This document shows, piece by piece, positions 28,041 through 39,176 of a stretch of 64,000 nt of DNA. The stretch covers positions 186,001 through 250,000 of the forward strand of contig CM032230.1 in NCBI GenBank assembly GCA_019009955.1, read 5' to 3'. Both the position numbers and the translations under genes were made by a program. Below the pieces are notes generated by a model. It worked only from the letters and a program-made list of their open reading frames with translations. It was not told where the DNA came from and searched no databases. Each line of letters begins with the position of its first letter. The first letter of the stretch is position 1. Source of the stretch: Riptortus pedestris. Taxonomy: Eukaryota > Arthropoda > Insecta > Hemiptera > Alydidae.

Positions 28041-29462
28041 CTAGCTGACCCGGCAGACGTTGTCCTGCATGATATTTCAAGCGATTGGGATATTAAATTT
28101 AATAATATTATGTTTAAAACAAAAGCTACTTTTAATAACACAAAAACAACATTTGTTATGTGCACGTTTGCCTAAAAACAAATAGAAAATAAAATATCGC
28201 GAACTTTTTATTCAGACCTCTCTTATAACTCCCACTCCCGTTCGATCCTAAAAAAATTAATATAGCTTATAATCAAGGAAGAATTAATGCTAATTTAAAT
28301 ATAGAGTTTTGTTAAGTCCGGTACAATCGTTAGAGCCCAATAAAATTGTTGACTCCCACATTAATTTTTTAGTGTATATCTCGTTTATTCTATGCTATAC
28401 GACAAAAGTGAATATAACAAAAGTTACTCTAAATAATAACATAAACAACTTTTAACCTGAGCATATTTGTCGAAAAACCAATAAGAAACGAAATATCACT
28501 ATTTTTAATTTTAGGCCTCCCTTACGAACCCCACTCCTGCTCCATCTGCCGGGATGATTTGTGACGCTAAACCATCCAGGGCGTCACCCAAAGGCGTACA
28601 AAAAAATCCATTTTAGCCACTTTATAATCCCCACTCCCCTTTGAGCCTAAAATTTTTAATATAGCTTATAATCATGGAAGAATTAATGCTAATTCACATT
28701 CCGAGTTTTACTAAATTTGGTTCAATCGTTAGTGCCCAACAAAATTGCTGCCCCCCGCTTTAGATTTTAGTATATATCGCGTTTATACTTTTCTATACGA
28801 CAAAAGTGATTATAATAAAAGTTACTTTAAATAGAAAAATAAACTACTTTTGTCATGTGCATATTTGCAGAAACCTCAAAAGAAAACGAAATACAGCTAT
28901 TTTTAAATTCAGGCTTTCCTTATAACCCCCACTCCTGCCCGTCCATAGAAATGTTGGTATGGCTTATAATAATGAAGGCCTCACTGCTAATACACATACC
29001 GAGTTTTATATAGTTCCGTTGAGTCTTTCGTGCCAAATAAAATTGCCGACTCCCGCTATAATGTTTGGCGTATAACGCATTTGTACTTCGGAATATGACG
29101 AAAGTATATATGACAGAAGTTACTCTAAATAACAAAATAAATAACTTTTGTTATGTTCATACTTGGCGAAAAACCAATAGGAAAAGAAATATTGCTATTT
29201 TTAACTTCAGGCCTCCCTTATAACCCCCACTCCTTTTCATCTCTGAGAATTTTAATATAGCCTAAATTCTAAGTTGGGTTAATAGTAATATACATACGAA
29301 GTTTCATAAAATTCGGTTCAGCCGTTTATGCGTGAAAAGTTAACAAACAAACATACACGAAAGAAACAAAATGCAGTTATGATGTCTATGTCAAACGAAA
29401 AGTTATCGTGAAATTTCGCGAAAAAAAATCATGTACAGGCAGAGGTTACAATTTTATATATA
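28041..29462 (-). mobile_element. Helitron-like non-autonomous element
   Basis: On the minus strand it starts TATATAAAATTGTAACCTCT and ends GCCGGGTCAGCTAG followed by T. A GC stem just upstream of CTAG is the Helitron 3' signature. The interior is built from about four monomers of roughly 300 bp, each carrying GTGGGGGTTATAAGG, a GCGATATTTCG-like block, TTTTGT(C/T)ATAT and a GGGCACTAACG-like block. An extra stretch at 28548-28615 interrupts one monomer. No Rep or helicase is encoded. Confidence 0.7.
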
Positions 29463-29469
29463 TCACAAT

Positions 29470-31165
29470 TTATTTTCATTATTATGACCCAGAACTAGTT
29501 GGAGATATTGCTCTCGAAGAAGTATTAGGAAGTCTAAAACGCGCAAAAAACAATAAATCTCTTTGATTAGATTTGATTCCCAACGAATATTATAAATTAA
29601 TGAATGAAAGCTGGACTAATCACCTTGTACACATCTTTAATAGAGTTTGGAGTGAAGAAACGATACCATTATCTTGGACAAAAATAAGAATGAGGCTCAT
29701 CCATAAGAAAGGAGATAAAAAAGGCCAGAACAATTACAGAGGCATCGCCATTCTCAACTCAATTCTAAAGCTTTTCACTTCCATCTGTAGTCAAAGATTG
29801 CTTACATGGGTTGAAGAGAGGAAAATTAGCCCGGAGGAACAAATGGTACGAAAAGGTAAAGGATGTAGGGATAGCATATTTTGTTGGTCTGCAGATGTAA
29901 ATATAGCACTCAGATCAAAGAGGAGAAAGTTATTTGCTACCTTTGTAGACTTCAAAAGTAATTTGATTATAGAGTCAACCATTCAAAATTAGGGGAAAAA
30001 CTATATAGGCTAGGAATAGGAGGAAAAATTCTAAGAGTGATAACATTTCTGTATGACCAAGCATCGTTTATTATTGAAGAAGGAAATCAGTACTCACATG
30101 ACATTGGAATATCTGAAGGTGTTCTACAAGGGGAAAACTTAAGCCCTCTTCTATTCTTGCTATATATATCAGATATAGTCCATTTTTTCGAAGAGAATGG
30201 GGCAGAGGGTATACAGATAAGTACAAGAAAAGATTTGTATATGTATATTGTTCGATGCACGGTGTACTCTTGTATGTATCAGAAATATGGGGCCTTTCGG
30301 GGGTTATTCGGATGTGATTGAGAAAGGTCAATTAAACTTCTTTAAATGGCTTCCTCAAACACTCCTAATGCTTACAGTAGAATAGTATTTAATCGTACAC
30401 ACACCCGACTGAAAATTTTCAAGAGGATGTTGAATTAGTGGTAGGCTCTACAAGAGAAGTCGGCAGATGATCTATCAAGACTGTGTTACATGCGCCTAAA
30501 GGAATTATCTGTCAATTATTCGATGCCATTTAATTGGGTGAATGAACTGGAAGGGTATCTTGGGTGCATAGGAGGGAGCTTGGAGGAATTGGAAAGGGCG
30601 GAAAATATTAATAGAAAAAAAAAAAAGAATTATTTAGAGGCTCTCAAGAACCATTTATGACGAGACCAAAGTTAGATCTCAAATCCGCTTATTAGGTACA
30701 AAAAATCAAAGATTGATAGTTGATAGGACAAGTTACATATTCAATCCAGAAAAGCCATGCCCCCTTTGTGAAGATAGCCAAGACACCGTTACGCACTTCA
30801 TCCTTAAATGCCCCGTTTTAGCAGAGAGAAGAAACCACCTCCTGAAAAGTCTCAACATTCCACAGCAATCCATGGATAATCTGTTTGACCTTATGGACAA
30901 GAATAAAATAAACTGCATATATGTTTTCATACTTAAAAGTCTTTACGTCAGAAGGAAAAAAATACAAACAATATAATTATTAAAATAAAATTAATGTTTT
31001 ATGTTTTTCTTCTATAGTATTTATTGTATATAGTTTTTGTTATTTTTAAATGAATTCTCTTTTTATGTTTATATAAAGAAAAGATAAACGAAAAATGTAA
31101 TCATGGACATGTGCTGAACCCTTGCTATTGTTAAATTTTTAAAAGCAATAAAAATATTCATTCAT
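29470..31165 (+). pseudogene. LINE RT relic with ATTC tail
   Basis: Plus-strand counterpart of the 7225-10318 element. Motifs in order: VGDIALEEVLGSLKRAKNNK, then IPNEYYKL, IRMRLIHKKGDKKGQNNYRG, IAILNSILKLFTS, LFATFVDFKS, EGVLQGENLSPLLFLLYISD and the C-terminal CPLCEDSQDTVTHFILKC. The YADD block is lost near 30220, where the frame jumps into unrelated sequence. The 3' end has an ATTC-type tail at 31150-31165. Its 5' end touches the Helitron-like element at 29462. Confidence 0.85.
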
Positions 31166-31167
31166 TC

Positions 31168-31231
<64 letters not shown>

Positions 31232-31410
31232 GTGTTGATGTATTCGACCAGGTTATATTTATATATGGTGCTGTTGTTTTTTTGGAGGTATGTAGTAGCA
31301 CCTGTATTTTTATAGCCCTGAAGAAGAGAAAATAAAATTCTCGAAATTTTGGCATAACTAAGAAGTTTCTTTCACCAACATTGACCTAACCTCCAAAAAA
31401 CCAACAACAT
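31166..31410. repeat. (TA)n tract and a short inverted-repeat unit
   Basis: TA dinucleotides at 31170-31227 follow the LINE tail. At 31258-31405 two arms, GTTGTTTTTTTGGAGGT and ACCTCCAAAAAACCAACAAC, face each other about 100 bp apart, suggesting a small foldback element. Confidence 0.55.
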
Positions 31411-31542
31411 CATATATATACAGTTTTGAACGATCCTCATTTTCGTCATCTTCTAGGTAGGATCAATGGACATTTGAAGAAACATTTCGAAAATCGCGCG
31501 CATGCGACCTCAATAGCTGAATTCCCTTAAGGGAATCTGCTA
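31411..31542 (-). repeat. RepA partial copy
   Basis: Reverse-oriented terminal part of RepA: CAGTTTTGAACGATCCTCAT, GGTAGGATCAATGGACATTT, and the terminal AATTCCCTTAAGGGAATCTG ending in CTAAAA. Confidence 0.8.
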
Positions 31543-31640
31543 AAAGGACCCAGGAACCCAGGGTCTGCAAAACGCTACAGGCCAATATGCCTGTTCCCAG
31601 TCTTGGGAAAGGTTCTGGAAACACTGATTAAAAAGACTAT
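31543..31640 (+). pseudogene. Short R1-clade RT stub
   Basis: Encodes RYRPICLFPVLGKVLETLIK, the canonical R1 YRPICLLPVLGK block, then stops making sense at about 31640, where reverse-oriented gypsy RNase H begins. Confidence 0.8.
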
Positions 31641-33625
31641 TTTCTCGCTCGGTGGTCGGATGCGTCGCAAACAATGGAAAGTTCCCCGGAAGCTGCAGGA
31701 TGCCCAAGCTTCGTCTCTTCTCACAGGCTTCCGTCGTCTTTGTTGGTCCACACTATGGGAGTTTTGTCCCGTTCCTTGGAGTTGTGAAGGACCGATTGAG
31801 TGGGGCTTGGGCATGCGCAGCACGCGGAGGGCATTTCCTATAGAAGTTTAGAATACCCAAGAAACGACGGAGCTCGCAAATGGTGGCTAGACGTGGAAAC
31901 TCCTGGATCGTCTGCACTTTTGTAGACAGTGGTTGGATACCATTAGCGTCCACCATGAATCCAAGGAAGTCCACTTCCGGTTTTCCGAAGACAAATTTGG
32001 TGATGTTAAGGGACAAGCTGCAGTCGTTGATCCGCATGATGACTTCACGAAGATGCAGCTCGTGTTCTTCCGGTGTCTTTGATGCGACGAGGAAGTCATC
32101 CAAGAAGGTAAATACGAATGGCAGGTACGGCAGCATGTTGTCAACAAATCGCTGAAATGTCTGCACCGCATTCTTAAGACCAAATGCCATCCGGAGTTAC
32201 TGGAACATGCCGAAGGGGGTGATGATTGCTGTTTTCTCCACGTCTTGTTCGGCAATGGGGATGTGAAATGGAGTTCAAGCTCAGTAGTGAAATCCATTAG
32301 GTTTGGCAGGGCGTGCCTATCCGGGACCGTATGCTCATTTAGTCGCTTATGGTCATCACATTTCCGAAGACTGTCGTCCTTCTTCGTGACTACATGAAGT
32401 GGGCTAGAACAGCTGCTCTTTGAAGGCAGATACCCTCATCTATCATACGCGGAAATCCTTGTTAACAGCTTCGTACTTCTTCGGCGGTTGTCGTCGTGCC
32501 TTACAGTTCACGGGGCGTCCCTTCGTCTCTATATGGTGCTCGACGACGTGCCTTAGAGGTCCACGCAGAGGTGAGGGACGGGTGATGATCCAGAAGTCCC
32601 GTAGTATGTGGGCGTAAGGAAAACCGTCGGAGATGGTAGAGATCAAAGGTGTGGAGACTGTGGAGACTCTCCCAATCGCCTAGAGACCGGTGTACTGGTT
32701 TTTGTAGTGGAACAGGAAGTCTGAACCAAGTATGGGACGACCAACATCAGCTACCATGAAGGTCCAAGAAAAGTTGCGCCGGAGGCTAATGTCGAGATTG
32801 AATGTCTTCTCACCGTAGGTAGGGATGGCAGTGTTGTTGGCAGCGACAAGTGTATAGTCAGTGGGGGTGCGGAAGATATGAGGGTTACGGGGAACGATTG
32901 AGATAGAGGCTCCGGTGTCCACCAGGAAGGAGAGACCTGACCTCTTGTCCATGATAAACAGGAGGCGCTCTGGCTGAGCTTCGACGGTTGCCGCTTCAAC
33001 GGTCGGCCCCTCTAAAAGTCCCGTAGCCCAAGAAGCTTCCAGCTGCAGGGAGTAGGCAATTCCGGGCCTTGGCTCCAAATCTGCGGTAGAAAAAGCAGAG
33101 TCCATCACCTGGAGACTCCGAACGCCAGCTATCCGGGGAACTACTGCGCTTGCATAGCTGTCGTAGATCTCCTATCTCTGTTCGTTCTTCAACTCCTCTA
33201 GACTGGGATCATTGCTGGAGCTTGTCGAGGGTTCAATTCACAGAGCGTGGGGTAGTAAAACCGTCGGCTTCAGGCCCCCTACCTCCATTATGCGATCAGC
33301 CACGCTGGTAAGGTCTCCACGTCCTCCTGGTTGGTGGCAGCCAGAATTTCCTGCATGCATGGGGGTAAATCCCTTAGCCAAAAATTTTACCCAAAGGCGT
33401 ACATCTGGCCAGCTGTAACATCTGCCTATACAGCTGCGAAGGACGCTGACTCCCTAACTGGGTGCAGTTTCTTGATTCCACGACTTTCAGATTCACCGTA
33501 AATAGAAATAAAACGTTACTTCCAGTATGGATCGTCAGAAGCACGTGTAAAGAGATCTGCTACCTCCGTCAGAACATCTAAATCCAATCCGGTTACTTCA
33601 ATTGGGATGATGTCACCCTAGATAT
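31640..33625 (-). pseudogene. Ty3/gypsy gag-pol relic (gag end, protease, RT, RNase H start)
   Basis: Reads leftwards. 33625-33110 is a gag remnant with DPYW and the ADRIMEVGGLKP block. 33108-32680 is aspartic protease with FLVDTGASISIVP and PILGSDFLFH. 32640-32300 carries HIETKGRPVNCKARRQPP and LHVVTKKDDSLRKCDDHKRL (RT entry). 32190-31760 has MAFGLKNAVQTFQRFVDNML, FTFLDDFLVASKTPEEH, and the VDFLGFMVDANGI block. About 31660 is the RNase H start LSIVCDASD. The RT box is FLDD. Several frameshifts; integrase and LTRs are missing. The Jockey-like element's poly-A begins at its gag edge, so that element probably inserted into it. Confidence 0.88.
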
Positions 33626-34164
33626 TTTTTTTTTTTTTTTTTTTTGTTTTTTTTTTTTTTTTTTTTTTTTATCTGATACCACGCAATATTTGATGATTTT
33701 GAGAGAATTGGTGCCTGATGACTACCTGCGTGTGGTAAGGGAAGATAGGCCCCTTTTCCTGAACCTTAGTTCCATTAGAAGGGGTGGGTGTCAGACTCTT
33801 TGGGGGTGGTATATTATGTTTGTGATTTTACTGATGGCGGGTAATGACATCAGTAGGGATGAGGATAGAAGGAAAAGGAAAGAAGGGAAAGGAGGATAGC
33901 AAAAGGTAGAAAAGAAAGGAGAAAGGCAGCAATCGCAAAAAAATAGAAAACTTAAGGACTAAAAAACCTATTCTAAATACCTAAACTAAGAACTAATACT
34001 AGGATGGGAGGGGGGCACTCACTTCGCCAAAGGGACATCCGGCGGGGGCGTAATCCTAAGAACTAACCTAACTAAAAACTAATACTAAAACTAAAGATTT
34101 ATATGTGATTTTAATATTTACAAATATGTACATAATAGATTATATTGCACTGCGCAGCCCAGGG

Positions 34165-36833
34165 TTAAGGGGGTTGGTTGGATAGTTTAACTAGGTCCAC
34201 GAGCCGTTCCTCGTCGGCCTGCTGCCATTTTGTAGGTTGTCGGGGGGGTGGTAAGTCATTGTAGAGGGGATTGTCTGTTAGTTTGAGAGAGTCGAAGAAT
34301 TTAATGTGTCGTTTTGCTATTGTTTGGTCGATGGGTTCTAGGTGTAGTGTGGTCTGTAAGTGTTCGGTCTTTTGTCGTTGTAGTGATGTGTGGTATACGA
34401 TCTTGCGGACAAGCCCGTTCTGAAAGCTTTGCAATTTTTGGAGTTGCGATTTGAACATAAATCTGAATAGAGGGGCTCCGTATAGGAGTGCTGGTTGAAT
34501 GACCCCTTTTAGTATTAAAAGCTTGAGATTTAGGCTCAAGTTTGGTGAAAGTAGTAAATGGTGCAGAGAACGGAACTTGAACCGCAAGGCTTGTACTTTT
34601 TGTGAGATGTGTGTGCTAAATGTAAGGTGTCTGTCCAGTCGTATTCCTAGATAGCAAATGGATCTAGAGAGTTTTATGTTTGTGTTGTTGAGTGTGAATG
34701 TTTTGGGTAGTGTCTTTTTGCCTGTGTGATATGAGAAAATTAGTGCGTCTGTCTTAGTCGGGTTTATTGTATGTTGAGGGTTTTGAGTCTGTCAGTAATG
34801 TCTTGACATGTGTGTTCGGCAAGGGCTAAGGCTCTCTTGGGGTTGATGGACTTGCTCATGATAGCGATATCGTCTGCATAGGCTAGGACCGAAGTTCTGT
34901 TGTTGTAATGTCGACCGACCACATCCGCCGTGTAAATGGAAAAAAGGGTGGGGGATAGGACGGAGCCCTGGGGAACTCCGGTGGGTAGTGGGTGTGTGGA
35001 AGATAGGCTTTGCCGAACTCTCACTTGGAGAGTACGGTCCTGAAGGAAAGAGGAGATGAGGGTATAGAGCTGCTCAGGGCAGCCCTTGGAATGAAGGGTG
35101 TTTAGGAGGGTGTGGTGGTCGACAGAATCAAACGCCTTGGTGCAGTCGATCGATATCATGGCAGTTGCCTCATTACGCCGGAGGCTTTGAGTTGCGAGTG
35201 TCTGAACCCTTGCCAGGGGGTGTAGTGTGCATAGTCGTGTGCGAAAACCAGACTGCTCAGGGGGGATGATTGCCTCCTTCTCGCAGAAGTCTACAAGGTA
35301 CTGGTGCACGACTCGCTCCAATAGCTTGGAGATATGCGAGAGGAGGCTAATCGGCCTATAGTGGTCAGGGGAGTTGCCCGTTTTACGGGGCTTGAGAAGG
35401 GGGACCACTATGGCATGCTTCCACTGTGTGGGGAAGTGTCTTAGGCGTAAACATGTATTGAGTAGGTGTGTGAGGTAGGCCATGGCCTTTCGTGGAAGCT
35501 GGCGCAGGAGTACGTATTGTACTCCGTCCAGACCAGGGGATTTTCCTCCCTTGGTACGTCTTAGGATGGCACTGAGCTGCTTCGGGGAGGAGAACATGAA
35601 ATTTCTTCCATGCTCCATCCTAGGCGCCTCTCCGCCTACACGTTTCCTGGCCCGAGAGTCTGCCGACATATGAGCCGCCAGCATCTCGGCCTGGTCTTCT
35701 GGACCAATCAAACCGCGGTCAGACTGGAGAAGAACAGAGCCACGCTTGGTGGTCCTGTTTTTCACCAGCTTCCACAGCTTGCGGTGGTCACCGTGTGTAA
35801 GGCGGAGGGTTTCGTGCCATATGGACGTCTTCCACTGCCTCATGAGTGTTCTGATTTGTGTAGTGAGAGCGTTTAGAGCAGGTCGTAGTGACACGTTGCC
35901 TGTTCTGTGTAATGTGTTTTTGATTGTGTTGCGTTGTTTGATGATGGCGAGTATGTGTGCTGGGGGTGTTTTGAGTTGTGGTGGCTGGCGGTTGAATTTT
36001 GGGATTGCGGCGTCCGCCGCTTCTATAATTAACTTTGTGAACTCATCCAACTTATCGTCGAGGGTTTGGGTGTCACTGATGTTAGTGAACACCGGTGTGT
36101 ACTCGTACATAAGCGACTTGTACCGTTTCCAGTCAGCTTTATGAAACGAGTAGGCGGTTGGGGTGGGGGCAGGGGGAGGACGACCTCTCAGCACGTAAAG
36201 TACTGGTAGGTGGTCGCTTGTGACAAAGTCCGATACGGCACATTTTGTCACTATATGTGGGGTCCTAGTAAGTAGGAGGTCAACACAGGACCTTTTGGTA
36301 GTGGTTCTAAAGGTGTGGGCGTTTGGATGCACGACGTGGAATAATGATTCCATTATCGCCTTGCCTGCTTTGTTGCCTAAACGATTGTTCCAAGAGTGAT
36401 GTTTGGCGTTTAGGTCTCCAACAATTATATGTTTCCTGTCGTCCTCTGTGAGTCCGAGCAGGGTTTTAAACAAGTCAGCATTGACTCTGGGACGTCTGTA
36501 AAGAGCAGTGATAGTATACGTCTGATCGGCCAACAGTGCTTTGAAAGTTAGGATGTGAAGTTGATCCGGCTCTGGCGCTACTGGAGGTTGTATACGTTTA
36601 AATGGTATGCCATGCTTGATGAGCACTGCTACTCCTCCTGCGCCCTCGTTGTCCTGAGCGTCATCCCTTAGCACTGAGTAACCGGTCATCGCATATCTAT
36701 CCTTGCTCTTTAGTCGGGTGTCTGATAGCACCGCGATTGTGGGTTTGAATTTATTTAAAAGAGCTTCAAGCTCGGACTTTCGGAGTTCAGCTGAATTAAC
36801 ATTGAAGTTAATTATAGAATAGGGACGGACCAT
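34165..36833 (-). pseudogene. pol: Jockey-like ORF2 (endonuclease and RT), one frameshift
   Basis: The first 689 codons (34764-36833) are open. EN domain: NFNVNSAELRKSELEALL, SDTRLK, VGDLNAKHHSWNN, SCVDLLLT and SDHLPVLY, all expected catalytic blocks present. RT domain: SPGLDGVQYVLL, NSPDHYRPISLLSHISKLLE, EQSGFRTRLCTLHPL, ISIDCTKAFDSVDHHTL, TGVPQGSVLSPTLFSIYTAD and the intact YADDIAIM. After LKTLNIQ a stop follows; the continuation (NPTKTDALIFS, then the thumb with GAPLFRFMFKSQ and the end VDLVKLSNQPP) is in another frame, so a single-base indel near 34780 breaks the protein. There is no RNase H, as usual in Jockey. Confidence 0.88.
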
Positions 36834-36835
36834 TA
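36831..36835 (-). promoter_or_regulatory. TAATG stop-start overlap between ORF1 and ORF2
   Basis: The gag stop TAA and the pol start ATG share one A. A UAAUG junction is known in the insect non-LTR element SART1 to drive termination-reinitiation; here that use is inferred from position alone. Confidence 0.7.
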
Positions 36836-38413
36836 TTTCTTAATGGCGGAGACGAGGGTTGAGATGAGTTCTTTCAAGGTTGACATTAGTGTGGTGAACA
36901 TCTCTTGCATTTGGCTAAACCAGCCACTGTGTTGGTGTTGTTCTGTGTGTTGTGGAGCATATTGGGGCTGAGCAGTCGGTTGGGGTGTGTGTTCTGGTTG
37001 TGTGGGGTGTTGTTGTTGGGTGTGTGGAATGGTGTTCTGCTGAAAGAGTGTCTGTGCAGCGTTGTTTGTGTTTGCCCAAGGGTTGCGTGTGGGTTCGGGG
37101 GCGGGGACAAAAGTGGGTTGTTGCCTTTCTAGGCGTCGGGCCTGGATCTGTTGGGTCAGTTGGAGCCTATATATACACTGCCTATATGAGGCTGGGTGTT
37201 GCTCGTTACAGTGGGTGCACCTAAAAGTGTTTTTTGTTCTGTCGCACTCACTGACGTCATGAGCCCGTCCGCATCTAACGCACTTAACCGGAAGGTTACA
37301 GTAAGCCTTAGTGTGGCCAAGGTTCTGGCAGCGGTGACATTGTGGGATTTCATCTGGATTTTTATATTCTTTTACTCTGATCACTACGTGGTTTATATGT
37401 GGTAATTTTTTGAGATGTTCTGCGAATTTATATGTAGGGCGGAATGTGGCTAATACCGGTTCTATTTCGGTTTTGTAACCTTCCGGATTAGTGCGTGTTA
37501 GACGGACGACGCTTATGAGGTCGTCGTGTTTGAGGGCGTGTGCGATTTCATCGATGGAATGGCTAAGATCCAGGCCGAGGATGATATACTTTTTATTACG
37601 CTTTGTTCCCTTGGGCGCAAATGTGTGGTATGGAATTTTGTTAGTGTGGTGGTTGAAAAGTGCTATGATGTTATTGTATGTGTCCTGGTCGTCTGCTAAT
37701 ACTCTTGTGTTATGTTGGGTGGGCTGTAGACGGAATTTAATTATAGAATTAGCTTTTAGCCCCCTGGCGATATCCCCTGAGTCGCAATGCTCACGGGGAA
37801 CTATGATGGGGGGTGGGAGTGTTTTTCTGGTGGTAGTAGTGTTGTCGTTTGTGTCGTCTTTGGTAGTTTGTTTGTCAAGTATTGAGAATTTGTTACTAGT
37901 TGTGGTCGGTGTCGTGGTTTGTGTAGCAGGTTCCCCTGTTTTCCTCCTTTTTGCCTGGACCTGGGTAAATCCGTCCTTATCGACAATGGGGGCTCTATGT
38001 TTTATGGGAATTATCGATTCCTGAGTTTCCATGGGGGCATCATTTTGTTGTGCGGAGGTTGAGGGATTTGTCAAGTCAGTCTGTAAAGTGGGGGGGAGTG
38101 GAGGAGTAGGAGTGACTACTTGTTGTGTGATTGGAGGAGGCCTGGTGGAGGGGGAAGTCTTATGGGTGGTAGTGGAGGGGGACGAGTCAGAGTCCGTACT
38201 CGACTCGGTCGGGGACCGGCTGCGCGTTAACTGTCTCTTTGTGTGTGGGGGCCAATTGGAGTTTCTTCTGATGATTTTGACTTCATCAGAAGAATGAGCT
38301 TTTTGTTCGGGTCTGACAAATATCTGCTTTTTGCGATGCTGTCTCGCGGGATTGTTTTTGATGGGGCCGGAGGATGAGGTTTTTGGGAGTGTAGGAGGAC
38401 CTGAAGGGTCCAT
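36833..38413 (-). CDS. gag: Jockey-like ORF1 (gag-like, zinc-knuckle RNA-binding protein)
   Basis: 526 codons, uninterrupted. The first 200 residues are low complexity, rich in Pro, Thr and Ser. A central region holds an RNA-recognition-type gag domain (about residues 200-340, including HVVIRVKEY). Three Cys/His knuckles follow: CHRCQNLGHTKAYC, CVRCGRAHDVSEC and CTHCNEQHPASYRQC, as in Jockey and I gag proteins, which bind element RNA. The C-terminal part is Gln, Thr and Pro rich and ends in SAIKK. The start was taken as the first ATG after the GC-rich leader. The stop TAA shares its last A with the pol ATG. Confidence 0.88.
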   Translation of the reverse strand: MDPSGPPTLPKTSSSGPIKNNPARQHRKKQIFVRPEQKAHSSDEVKIIRRNSNWPPHTKRQLTRSRSPTESSTDSDSSPSTTTHKTSPSTRPPPITQQVVTPTPPLPPTLQTDLTNPSTSAQQNDAPMETQESIIPIKHRAPIVDKDGFTQVQAKRRKTGEPATQTTTPTTTSNKFSILDKQTTKDDTNDNTTTTRKTLPPPIIVPREHCDSGDIARGLKANSIIKFRLQPTQHNTRVLADDQDTYNNIIALFNHHTNKIPYHTFAPKGTKRNKKYIILGLDLSHSIDEIAHALKHDDLISVVRLTRTNPEGYKTEIEPVLATFRPTYKFAEHLKKLPHINHVVIRVKEYKNPDEIPQCHRCQNLGHTKAYCNLPVKCVRCGRAHDVSECDRTKNTFRCTHCNEQHPASYRQCIYRLQLTQQIQARRLERQQPTFVPAPEPTRNPWANTNNAAQTLFQQNTIPHTQQQHPTQPEHTPQPTAQPQYAPQHTEQHQHSGWFSQMQEMFTTLMSTLKELISTLVSAIKK

Positions 38414-38675
38414 AGTGGGCGGATGGCCCTGAGAAGGGCCGTGTGAAAGAGTCTGACCCTGACCTACAATGGTTTGGGGTTGGGATAGGGAACCTATCTG
38501 CCCTTACCGTGGCAGGTAGTTTGGCCTTAAGGGCCCGTGGTCTTCCGCCCAGACCCGATTGCCTCCCCCGCACGCGGGCGGGGCGCCTCGGAAACGGACG
38601 GGTGCACGCAGAAGATTCTCAGCTACTTCGCTTCTTCGCCCTTCTGCTTCGTGCTTGTCTTGCACACTGGAGGTC

Positions 38676-38736
38676 TAGAAGTTCCAGAAGTTCTAGAAGA
38701 TCTAGAAGGTCTGGAAGTTCTAGATGTTCTCTGGTG
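38676..38736. repeat. 9-bp repeats in the Jockey-like 5' UTR
   Basis: Six or so units of the TTCTAGAAG type in tandem, upstream of gag. Confidence 0.85.
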
Positions 38737-39106
38737 ATGATCTGTTGTCCTGTTGGACAGCTGGAGATGTTGGTGAGCTGTCTGAAGACTGGGGTGAATT
38801 TTCGCAAGCTCCGCACTACAATGAGCACCTGGAGACCAAGTTCCGCTGCTCGGATGGCTGGTAGTGCAGGTTATCGCTGGAGAGCTGGAGATGTTCACAC
38901 TCTGAGAGCTGGCTTGCGGATTGGATGATTCGCCTAGATATGGCAAAGACGGCGTCCACTTTTAACCAGAGGGCCGGGTTCGTCTTGAAGAACGCCGGTA
39001 GCCGGTATAGTGCTCCTGAAACGCCGCTACTTCTGGATGGAATAGGGATCCATGGGCTAGTGGTCTCGTTGCTGTCTTGTCTTATCGGTCATTGTCAGTA
39101 GGTTGA

Positions 39107-39176
39107 CTATATATATTAAAAAAAATCACAAGTAACCTCACACTTCACCGAGGAAAGCTATCGTCGGTGTAATGAG
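39107..39176 (+). promoter_or_regulatory. Candidate TATA box and first exon ending in GTAAGT
   Basis: TATATATATTAAA at about 39107 is followed some 30 bp later by a pyrimidine-rich stretch (CTCACACTTC) and then GTAATGAG|GTAAGT with the donor at 39177. The combination could be a promoter and exon 1 of a plus-strand transcript starting at the back of the Jockey-like element. Weak evidence. Confidence 0.3.

Larger units (their letters stand above)
33628..39105 (-). mobile_element. Jockey-like LINE, nearly complete
   Basis: The element runs from a 5' boundary somewhere in 38.6-39.1 kb to a poly-A (T run on the plus strand, 33628-33670). Order: GC-rich 5' UTR, gag, pol and a 3' UTR of about 490 bp. 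The two ORFs overlap in TAATG. It is the least decayed element here; the single obvious lesion is a frameshift near 34780. Compared with its neighbours, its GC-rich codon use stands out. The 5' end is not fixed because I see no clear target duplication. Confidence 0.8.

Noticed and set aside
31300..31350. Hammerhead-ribozyme-like core CTGAAGA ... GAAA near 31318-31345
   Set aside because: Stem II can form (GAGA/TCTC), but I could not close stem I or stem III nor find a cleavage triplet in place.
36905..38297. Plus-strand open frames of 66-177 codons opposite the Jockey-like gag
   Set aside because: They are antisense shadows of a GC-biased, well supported gag frame.
38676..38736. Canonical heat-shock element array
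   Set aside because: The 9-bp period does not match the 5-bp unit phasing of a true HSE; kept only as a low-interest repeat.
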